Shown here in pieces: positions 42,001 to 64,000 of a stretch of DNA of 64,000 bases (position 1 is the stretch's first letter; every line of letters begins with the position of its first letter). Location: NCBI RefSeq assembly GCF_023053635.1, contig NC_086188.1:2745001-2809000 (forward strand), given 5' to 3'. The stretch is from Elgaria multicarinata webbii (lineage: Eukaryota; Chordata; Lepidosauria; Squamata; Anguidae). Under the pieces are notes generated by a model. That model saw only the letters and a list, made by a program, of their open reading frames with translations, did not search any database and had not been told where the DNA came from. Both the position numbers and the translations under genes were made by a program.

Positions 42001-43092
42001 AAGGATGGTAATAGGACGTTGGTTCTCAAAAGGGTGGCTAACAGGTTGGGAGTAGGTGGGGCGGCTCTTAGGGCTCCCCCCAAGCTATTACAGCTTCCCA
42101 CCTATCCCCAAGTTATCACAGCTGCCCCCCCCCCGTTCTTTGGGTCCCAGTTCCCCACAAGTTATCAAGAGTCCCCCCTCCAAGCTGTGAGTTCCCCACT
42201 TATTCCTAAGGTGCTAGACCCTCAAGGTGTTAGGAACACCCTGCTACCAACTATCTCTGCAGAGGCCACCAGTGAGGGAGGAAGCAGCAGCCAGGCACCT
42301 CTCCACCGTGCCTGGGTCCAGCTCCAGCTGAGAGCCCCCTCCCTCCTGCTGTCACCTGTAACTGCTGAACTTTCCAACTAAGATTGTAGTGCCTGAATTT
42401 GCTTTCCTTTCCCCCCTCCTCCTCCTCCCTCCCAATCTCCTTTCCTTTTGTGTCATGTCTTTTAGATTGTAAGCCTGTGGGCAGGGACTGTCAAGAAATA
42501 CTTTTGTAAGCCGCCATGAGAGCCTTTTTTGGCTGAATGGCGGCATAAAAATCCTTAAATAAATAAATAAATAAATAAACACCCTGTCTCCCCCCCCCCC
42601 GCAAGCTGTCAGGGACTCTGCCTCCCCCATGCTATAAGCCCCCCAAGGTATTAGGGCTCCCCCAAACTATTAGAGCTCCCCATCTACTCCCAAGGTTTTA
42701 GGGGCCCCATAGCTATTTGTGCTCCCCGAGCTATTATGTATTAAGACATCTGTATCCCGCCCTATATCACAAGGATTCCAGAAACCCCCCCACCTATCCT
42801 CAAGCTGTTAACCCCCTAAGCTATTACCCCCCCCAGTTCTTTGAGTCTGATCTCCCCCCAAACCTGCAAGCTATCAAGACTCTCCGAAGCTATTAGTTCC
42901 CCACCTTTACCCAGGGTGTTTGTCCCCCAAGGTATTAGGACCACCCTGCTTCCACCCCCCAAGCTATCAGCACCCACGTCTCTCCCCCCGGGGGCTTTAA
43001 GCCCCCCCAGCTATTAGGGGTTTCCCCAAGCCCCCACATCCAAAGCATTACCCCCCCCCAGCTCCATCTGCCCCCCCCCGGGTGCTCACCAT
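29837..43092 (-). CDS. KCTD10: BTB/POZ domain-containing adaptor KCTD10, complete (313 aa)
   Basis: Substrate-recognition adaptor of cullin-3 ubiquitin ligases (BACURD family with KCTD13 and TNFAIP1), linked in the literature to RhoB turnover, endothelial and heart development, and PCNA/polymerase delta p50 binding. Minus-strand exons in transcript order: 43090-43092 (start codon only), 38757-38970, 33842-34011, 32353-32439, 31135-31187, 30721-30916, 29837-30055. They total 942 nt, 313 residues plus TGA, equal to the human protein length. Order of parts: short N-terminus ([18 protein letters not shown]), BTB/T1 domain from about residue 31 ([20 protein letters not shown]), then a conserved C-terminal region ending DDRAHLHQ. 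Identity to my memory of human KCTD10 is near complete, for example [20 protein letters not shown], which separates it from KCTD13 and TNFAIP1. It is divergent head-to-head with UBE3B and convergent with MYO1H. Confidence 0.97.
30721..30916 (-). CDS. KCTD10: KCTD10 exon 6 (residues 176-241)
   Basis: Acceptor CCCCTCCAG, donor GTGAGC. Encodes [40 protein letters not shown] and [20 protein letters not shown], then KKQTK. This is the conserved C-terminal domain of the KCTD10/13/TNFAIP1 group. Confidence 0.97.
31135..31187 (-). CDS. KCTD10: KCTD10 exon 5 (residues 159-176)
   Basis: 53-nt exon, acceptor TTCCCGCAG, donor GTAAGA. Encodes [18 protein letters not shown] with the last serine split. Confidence 0.95.
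31318..31438 (+). repeat. CR1 LINE 3' end
   Basis: AACATTCAAGAGGCAGCTGG ... GGCCCCTTCCAACTCTGCTA then TTCTATG tail; plus orientation. Confidence 0.88.
32353..32439 (-). CDS. KCTD10: KCTD10 exon 4 (residues 130-158)
   Basis: Acceptor TTTCGACAG, donor GTAAGA. Encodes [20 protein letters not shown] then QKLIATSNK; 87 nt, phase 0. Confidence 0.96.
32560..32588 (+). repeat. (CA)n microsatellite
   Basis: CACACACACACACACAC run in a KCTD10 intron; a short CCA run at 32504-32521 lies nearby. Confidence 0.8.
32720..33678 (+). repeat. L1 LINE 3' part, split by an L2 tail
   Basis: Encodes an L1 ORF2 end: zinc-knuckle-like [17 protein letters not shown], then [20 protein letters not shown]. Flanked by 12-bp ATCAACAAA(A/C)TC at 32708-32719 and 33679-33690. 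An L2-type tail (minus) occupies about 33215-33425. Confidence 0.82.
33215..33425 (-). repeat. L2-type LINE 3' end inside the L1
   Basis: TTATTGCATTTCTATACTGC, CTCTTTGGGCGGTTTACAAA and later AAAAAGGTCTTC, the reverse L2 tail. Confidence 0.7.
33708..33790 (-). repeat. tRNA-derived SINE 3' fragment
   Basis: GGAGGCTGCCTTGAACCGAG and GACCCTGGGTCCATTGAGCC are the reverse of the SINE 3' half; it ends about 50 nt from the KCTD10 exon 3 boundary. Confidence 0.55.
33842..34011 (-). CDS. KCTD10: KCTD10 exon 3, BTB core (residues 73-129)
   Basis: Acceptor TTCCCAG, donor GTACGC. Encodes [40 protein letters not shown] and [17 protein letters not shown]. The [14 protein letters not shown] block is the BTB/T1 signature. 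Confidence 0.97.
35560..35946 (+). repeat. L2-type LINE 3' end
   Basis: GGATGGCAACAAGGGAGAGG ... CTCGCCTGGCACCAACATTG ... CCGCCCAGAGAGCTTCGGCG, tail TAAATGTGATAAATC. Confidence 0.82.
37180..37640 (-). repeat. CR1 LINE 3' region
   Basis: GGTTGGAAGGGCCCATGGAG ... GATGTTCAACCGAAATCTG ... CTTCTCTTCTCAAGGCTAAA; the reverse strand resembles CR1 ORF2 end, diverged. Confidence 0.8.
37990..38705 (+). mobile_element. Possible LTR-like fossil in KCTD10 intron 1/exon 2 upstream region
   Basis: An acidic, serine-rich reading stretch (about 38160-38340) is followed by an ATTAAA-type signal (38408) and a T/C-rich stretch, in the same order as the 12000-12567 candidate. It lies just downstream of KCTD10 exon 2 in transcript direction. 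Ends not firmly placed; family and age unresolved. Confidence 0.3.
38757..38970 (-). CDS. KCTD10: KCTD10 exon 2, N-terminus and start of BTB
   Basis: Acceptor CGTTGCAG, donor GTATGG. Encodes [20 protein letters not shown], then [20 protein letters not shown], then [20 protein letters not shown] and E (residues 2-72). Met4 could serve as an alternative start if exon 1 is skipped. Confidence 0.97.
39235..39475 (+). repeat. Sauria-type tRNA-derived SINE
   Basis: GAGAGTGTTGGACTGGGAAT, GGTACTAGTCCCCACTCAG (B-box area), GACTGGGTGACTTTGGGCCA, ends AGAAATGCAATGATAAATAA. Confidence 0.85.
39528..39628. repeat. Diverged hairpin element (family A type)
   Basis: CTGCAACCTGGCACCCTCCA, GTTGGACTACAACTCCC ... 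GGGGGTTGTAGCCCAAACAC. Confidence 0.55.
40905..41035. repeat. Diverged family B-like sequence with internal duplication
   Basis: TTATCGTGTTGTCTGAACTC and TTAACGTATTGTCTGAATGC are two copies of the family B end about 55 nt apart. Confidence 0.45.
41930..42006. repeat. Diverged hairpin element (family A type)
   Basis: CTTCCCCAACCTGTTGCCCT ... ACACACCAGGTTGGGGAAGG; arms short. Confidence 0.5.
42060..43060. repeat. C-rich degenerate tandem repeat next to the KCTD10 start
   Basis: Short units of the type CCCCAAGCTATTAGNGCTCC recur irregularly. A longer block also repeats: GTTCTTTGGGTC ... TTAGGAACACCCTGCT (about 42130-42245) against GTTCTTTGAGTC ... TTAGGACCACCCTGCT (about 42835-42955). A family E LINE tail (42455-42580) interrupts it. 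On the KCTD10 sense strand it is G-rich. Confidence 0.7.
42455..42580 (+). repeat. LINE-tail family E
   Basis: TTTTAGATTGTAAGCCTGTG ... GGCGGCATAAAAATCC then AAATAAAT units. Confidence 0.8.
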
Positions 43093-43790
43093 GAACAGCC
43101 CCGCGCGAGGCCTCCCCCCTCAGCCAAGACGGTCCCTGCTGCGAAGAGGGAGGAGGAGGGGGAAGAAACGGGTGACGCACACAAGGAGGGAGGGAGGGAG
43201 GGGGCGGGGCCTGCCCCCCAATTTCCTCTCTCCCCCCTCCTTCCTACCCACCCACCCCGCTCTTTTCCCATCTGCCTTTGCGCCCTCCTCCCGGCTCATT
43301 GCCATAGGCGCAAAGAAGGCTGCGAGCCCGGAACAAAAAGGACGGCGGAACCCGCGTCTCGCCGGCTCCTGTTTCCGGACGGAGCGCTGAGAAAAGGGAG
43401 CCGGTAAGTTTGTGCCGGAAGTTCAAGCGGTGGGGCCCGTCTAGCGCTTTTTCTCGAAGGCCTCCGGGCTCGCCTTGCGTCGTGGTCATAGAGAAACAGA
43501 GGGAGGGAGGGAGAGAAACACCGACTTCCGGGCCGATGGCCGGTTCCATCCTCAGGACCGGAAGCGGCGCTCTATGGTCCCGGGGGGTCCTCCTTGGACC
43601 TCTGCCGGGAAGGCCGCTCGGAGGGCGGCTGCTCATGAGCGGAGGCGGAGGCGGACGAGGCGGAGGCGGGTGGGGAATAATCAGCCCTGACTGACAACAA
43701 CAACAACAACGCCTGGCGGTTCCACAGCCCGGTCTCCAAAGCGCCTCCTCGCATGCTCTTCTGCCGGAAGCTCACAACGACCCTGTGAGG
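43060..43790. promoter_or_regulatory. CpG-rich bidirectional promoter of KCTD10 and UBE3B
   Basis: Very GC- and CpG-rich DNA lies between the KCTD10 start codon (43090, minus) and the UBE3B side. CCGGAAG ETS/GABP-type sites occur at 43415-43421, 43525-43531 (reverse), 43558-43564 and 43764-43770. A strong donor CCG|GTAAGT at 43404 on plus is a good candidate for the end of a non-coding UBE3B exon 1. No TATA box is evident. Head-to-head CpG promoters with GABP sites are a known class; transcription start sites are inferred. Confidence 0.7.
43090..43092 (-). CDS. KCTD10: KCTD10 exon 1, start codon only
   Basis: On the minus strand the sequence reads GGCTGTTCATG then GTGAGC, so the exon supplies ATG and is spliced straight after it. 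This gives M followed by EEMSG from the next exon, as in human KCTD10 (MEEMSG). The 5' UTR continues upward into the CpG-rich promoter. Confidence 0.88.
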
Positions 43791-43912
43791 TAGGACACGA
43801 CGCCCTTGCCCCCCCCCCACCCCCGCATTGCAGGCTGGGAGACGGAGGCTCGGAGGGGCTGGGCACGGGGGCACGCAGAGAGCTCGCCCCAAAGGTGGGA
43901 TTCGCACCTGGG
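43770..43912 (-). repeat. tRNA-SINE-like fragment inside the CpG island
   Basis: CTCACAACGACCCTGTGAGG and GGTGGGATTCGCACCTGG are reverse SINE phrases, but GC-enriched. Confidence 0.45.
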
Positions 43913-44044
43913 GCCGCATCCAGCCCAGCCCGTGTCGTCACCTACTAGCCGTCCCCAGATGTGCCGGGATTGGACTACAACTCCCATCACCCCCCACTCA
44001 CTCAGCGGCTATGTTGGCTGGGAATTGTTGTTGTTGTTATTATT

Positions 44045-44490
44045 TACATTTTTTATTTTTTATACAACAATACAATGTAAAACAATACCACATAATACAT
44101 AATAATACAAAGTAAGCTATTTGTTAAACATATATTCTAACTTAATTCTCTTTAACATAATAATAATTAACATAAAAGTGCTCCCTCCAACCACGGGTTC
44201 TTATTCATATTTCCAAAATCTCATTACTTCTTCTGGGGGTGTTTTCCCTCTCCCCTTTAATAATACAAATTCTAAAAACTGTTTCCATATTCCTTCAAAA
44301 TCATTCGGTTTTATCATTCCTCTTCTAACTTTTATATTACATGTTAATTTATCATTAATAGCAATATCCCATATTTCTTTGTACCAATCTTCTATATGAT
44401 AATCCCCTTGAACCTTCCAGTTCCTAGATATCATTAATCTTGCTGTTGTTAACAAATTCGTTATCAATTCTTTTGTCTCTTGACTACAAT
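44045..44490 (-). repeat. L1 LINE 3' fragment
   Basis: The minus strand encodes [40 protein letters not shown]; nearly the same as the copy at 23689. Confidence 0.9.
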
Positions 44491-44605
44491 TATTTATATT
44501 TCTATACTGCCTTATAGCCGAAGCTCTCTGGGCGGTTTACAAAGATTAAAACACCAAACATTAAAAAACTGATATACAAAATTTAAAAGCATAAAAAAGA
44601 TTAGA
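44490..44605 (-). repeat. L2-type LINE tail
   Basis: ATTTCTATACTGCCTTATAG, CCGAAGCTCTCTGGGCGGTT. Confidence 0.75.
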
Positions 44606-44609
44606 TACA

Positions 44610-44662
<53 letters not shown>
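44610..44662 (+). repeat. (ATA)n microsatellite
   Basis: About 17 uninterrupted AAT/ATA units, between LINE fragments. Confidence 0.95.
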
Positions 44663-44663
<1 letters not shown>

Positions 44664-44724
44664 GTATTTCTTACCTGCCTCTCCATTTTGATTGAAGCGG
44701 GGAACAACAGTGTCCATTTAATGG

Positions 44725-45080
44725 GAAGCTCGGAGGATGGCAACAAGGGAGAGGGCCTTTTCGGTGGTGGCCCCCGAATAATGGCATGATCTCCCCGATG
44801 AGGCTCGCCTGGCGCCAACGTTGTTTTCTTTTCGGCGCCAGGTCAAGACTTTTCTTTTCTCCCAGGCATTTTAACAGCATTTAACAACGTTAAGTTTGTT
44901 TTTAATGGACCCCAGAATTGTTTTTAAATGGATACGGTTTTTATACTGTTTTTTACGTTTTTAAATTTTGTATACTTTTTTAATGTTTACTGTTTTTCAC
45001 TGTTGTAAACCGCCCAGAGAGCTTCGGCTGTGGGGCCGTATATAAATGTAATAAAATCAATCAATCAATCAGTCAATAAA
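44725..45080 (+). repeat. L2-type LINE 3' end
   Basis: CTCGGAGGATGGCAACAAGG ... GTAAACCGCCCAGAGAGCTT then ATAAATGTAATAAAATC. Head-on to the minus copy at 44490. Confidence 0.85.
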
Positions 45081-45259
45081 AACAATTATCCTGGGTCGGT
45101 GAAAAACTCAACATATGCGGTTAAATGCCTGAGAGAAGCGAAAAGCCTTGAGTTGGCGCTGAAAAGATAACAACGTTTGCACCAGGCGGGCCATTTCCAT
45201 AATTGGGAATGGTGGGAGTTGTAATCAACACATCTAGGGTTTGGAGGCCGCTGGTCCAT

Positions 45260-45480
45260 TGAATGTCAGGATACCGGTTCCATAGGAAGCTGCCTTCGAC
45301 TGAGTCAGGCGCTTGGTCCATCTAAGCCCAGTATTGCCAGCACGGACTGACAGCAGCTCTGCAGGGTTTCAGGCTGGACTCTTCCCTCGTCCTACCTGGA
45401 GAAGCCGCGGTTCGAACCTGGGACCTTCGGCGTGCAAAGTGTGTGCTGTGCTGCAAAGCTACAGCCCCTGCTCAGTGCAA
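45260..45480 (-). repeat. tRNA-derived SINE, near full length
   Basis: Reverse reads GGGGCTGTAGCTTTGCAGCA, B box GGTTCGAACC (45411-45420), then CTCCAGGTAGGACG and ends GGCAGCTTCCTATGGAACC. The 5' end is tRNA-like. Confidence 0.8.
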
Positions 45481-45779
45481 CATGGGCCGTGGGGCACAGT
45501 TGGGGCCGTTGGGGGCTTTTCAGGAGTAAGGAGAGCTGTGTGGACCGCCACGGATCAGGTGGGGACAGATGGAGATCTTGTAGCCTGTTCTCCGGCCTCC
45601 ATGTTTGAGCCACAGAAGGAATTTAAAGCCTCTCTGCCCTTGGATTTGTGCTGTTTCACTTACAGGCTTATGCACACAAATATACGTGCCTGCCTGTGTC
45701 TCTCTGGTGCGGTTCTGCTCCCAAGCGATGCGCTGAGTTTGGCTTTGAGAACCAGCCAGCTGCAGCTATAGCTCTAGTA

Positions 45780-45909
45780 CAGCCTTCCTCAACCTGGGGC
45801 GCTCCAGATGTGTTGGACTACAATTCCCAGAATGCCCCAGCCAGCTGGCTGGGGCATTCTGGGAGTTGCAGTCCAACACATCTGGAGCGCTCCGGATTGA
45901 GGAAGGCTG
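45780..45909. mobile_element. Family A hAT-like hairpin element (130 bp)
   Basis: Exact 8-bp duplications CTCTAGTA at 45772-45779 and 45910-45917; near-perfect arms. Confidence 0.9.
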
Positions 45910-46001
45910 CTCTAGTAGTATTTTTTTTACTCCTAATGACATCCTCATCCATTTCATCCTCATGAAGGCTTGGTCATGTGGCAGAGATGCTTCCTCAGTG
46001 T

Positions 46002-46220
46002 GGCGTAGTGGCTAAAATGTCAGACTGGGAGATCCGGGTTCTAGTCCCCACTCGGCCATGGAAACCCACTGGGTGACTTTGGGCCAGTCACAGGCTCTCA
46101 GCCCAACCCACCTCACAGGGTCGTTTTGAGGATAAAAATAGAGAAGAGGAGGATTATGTACGCCACCTGGGGTTCCTTGGAAGGAAGAAGGGGGGAATAT
46201 AAATGCAATAATAAAATAAA
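46002..46220 (+). repeat. Sauria-type tRNA-derived SINE
   Basis: GTGTGGCGTAGTGGCTAAAA, CCGGGTTCTAGTCCCCACTC, ACTGGGTGACTTTGGGCCAG, GAATATAAATGCAATAATA. Confidence 0.88.
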
Positions 46221-46599
46221 AATCTGCTTTGGCCTCTTCTCGACTTGCATTCCTGAGTTCTCCGTGTTTTCTTTCCTGATTGACTTGTCTGCTGCCTCTT
46301 TGGGCTGATGTGCAGTTTGGAAAAGCAGCAGCATTGGCGACCTTTGAGGCCTGTAACTTCAAGCCGTCTGCAATGAGCTTGATTCTCTGTGCGCCAGCAA
46401 AAGGAGGCCTTTGAAGAGGGTGCCGTTCGGAGTGACCGTGAACCATGTTTGTCTACAGGTGATCGCTGCTGGGCCCTTCTTAGCTGCACAGAGCGCGTCC
46501 TTCGGGTGAGTTTGGCGAATGTGGCTTTTAAAAATGAAAACAACTAGATTGCTTGCTGTTCTTTCCTAGGGACGGGGAAGAATTGCCCTCTCTACGTGG

Positions 46600-46960
46600 G
46601 GCTGGAAGCTGCAGCTAGTGCAGAATGCAGCGGACCGGCTGTTGCCCCTTTTCAGCATATAAACACCTCTACGGAGGGATTGGCTACCTGATTGCTACCG
46701 GGCCAGGTTTAAAGTTTTGCTATTGGTATATAAAGCCCTAAACAACATGGGACCAGGATACCTGAGAGAGCGCCTTCTCCCATACCAGCCTACTAGTCCC
46801 CCAGGTCATCATATGAGGCGCTTTTACTGATTCTGCGTAGATCTGTGGTCCATTTGGAATCCACTCAGGATAGAGCCTCCCCTCTCTGTGGAACCCTGCC
46901 TGTTGGTGTCTGGCAGGCACCAACGTTGTTTTCGATGCCTGTCGAAGACATTTATATTTA
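46600..46960 (+). repeat. L2-type LINE fragment with ORF2 end
   Basis: The plus strand near 46608 reads KLQLVQNAA-like sequence, then the L2 3' region CAACATGGGACCAGGATACC ... CAGGCACCAACGTTGTTTTC. Confidence 0.65.
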
Positions 46961-47388
46961 AACTAAGGGCGCAATCCTACAGGGAGGGCCATAAGCCTCC
47001 AAATTTACGGCCAGCCAAAGCAGAGCAGCAGGTACAGCGAAGGTGATCTTTGCCTCCAGGGTCTTTCCACACTCTGTATTTTTGCTAGATGGGTCCCCCC
47101 CCGTCTAGCTCAGGGGTCACGGAGGGGGAGGGAGGTGGCTGGGGAGACCTGGGGATATGACATAAGCCGTACCCTCCCTGCCCACCGGCACGTCCCCTTT
47201 CCTCCAAGGTTCCCAACATGGTTCTCTCCAAGGCAGCTATGATGGGGAGGGGATGGGGAGCTCAGATTCCTGGGTCCGAGGTCAGAGCCCCGTCTCTGAA
47301 CTCGGATGCAGGGATACGAATGATCCCAATACCCAAACTCCCCCGCCCTTTCCCATTTGTCGCCTTCTGTAGACAGCGGCCTGTCAAA

Positions 47389-63690
<16,302 letters not shown>

Positions 63691-64000
63691 GTAAGTGTGG
63701 CAACAGCAACTCCTTTCGGCTGCTGGCCCTCAACTCCCCGGCTTTCTAGTCCCTCGGTTTCCTGCAAATGTGGGGCTGCCATTTGCCCCTCCCTCCAAAC
63801 GGGATGCTGAAAGTGTTCCGCAAATGGCTAAGCAGTTTCCACGCGAGGGAGGAGGCAGGGATTTGGGACTCGCCCAGCCCAGGGCATCCCGATTGCCAGG
63901 AGAGTTTGAAAACGGGACATTTTTACACCCAGCTGTTAAAACTCTGGATGCAATATGGTTTGAAATAGATACCTGGCTTCTCATTAGAAAGAGCCTCGTG

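Larger units (their letters stand above)
43093..47388. other. KCTD10-UBE3B intergenic/5' region
   Basis: Promoter CpG island on the left, then LINE and SINE copies to about 46.96 kb, then about 400 nt of mostly unassigned sequence before the UBE3B coding exon. No protein-coding exon is seen between 43093 and 47388. Confidence 0.6.

Noticed and set aside
43244-43941. Several ORFs in the CpG island
   Set aside because: GC-rich DNA lacks stop codons by composition; proline- and arginine-rich translations show no family match and the strands contradict each other.
45411-45420. Possible tRNA gene (GGTTCGAACC B box)
   Set aside because: The box belongs to the tRNA-derived SINE; no full cloverleaf is present and the 3' part is SINE sequence.

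Overview
This window is vertebrate nuclear DNA, almost certainly from a squamate reptile (lizard or snake; I cannot resolve the clade). Exons are short, obey GT-AG rules and lie in repeat-filled introns. The repeats are squamate-typical: a BovB (RTE) LINE, tRNA-derived Sauria-type SINEs, CR1 copies with the ATAGAATC octamer tail, many L2-type 3' ends with AAAT tails, 5'-truncated L1 copies and numerous palindromic non-autonomous DNA transposons. There is no sign of a prokaryote, virus or organelle.

Three protein genes are present in the order MYO1H (+), KCTD10 (-), UBE3B (+), the same order and orientation as on human 12q24.11. MYO1H enters from upstream: 25 exons (1539-24339) encode the last 783 residues of a short-tailed class I myosin (rest of the motor, IQ neck, TH1 tail). 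KCTD10 is complete on the minus strand: seven coding exons (43092 down to 29837) encode 313 residues, a BTB-domain adaptor for cullin-3 ligases; exon 1 contributes only the start codon. UBE3B starts at 47389 and runs out of the window: 22 coding exons encode about 875 residues, including the N-terminal IQ motif and the first part of the HECT domain. The catalytic-cysteine end lies beyond 64000. All exon phases join without a break in all three genes.

Layout: 1-24.3 kb MYO1H; 24.3-29.8 kb a tail-to-tail interval holding the MYO1H 3' UTR and probably a long KCTD10 3' UTR; 29.8-43.1 kb KCTD10; 43.1-43.9 kb a CpG-rich head-to-head promoter shared by KCTD10 and UBE3B, with four ETS/GABP-type CCGGAAG sites; 43.9-47.4 kb a repeat-packed stretch that is probably the UBE3B 5' intron; 47.4-64 kb UBE3B. 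KCTD10 and UBE3B both act in ubiquitin ligation, but I see no evidence that the three products form one pathway.

I found no new gene system. The most interesting material is repeat biology: a hairpin hAT-like element (family A) with five exact 8-bp target duplications, all of the form nnnTAnnn; two cases where it sits at exactly the same position inside another palindromic element (family B); a triple nest at 7.09-7.80 kb; related longer palindromes (families C, F); and a C-rich degenerate repeat filling the promoter-proximal part of KCTD10 intron 1. Family letters A-G are my own labels, used only here.
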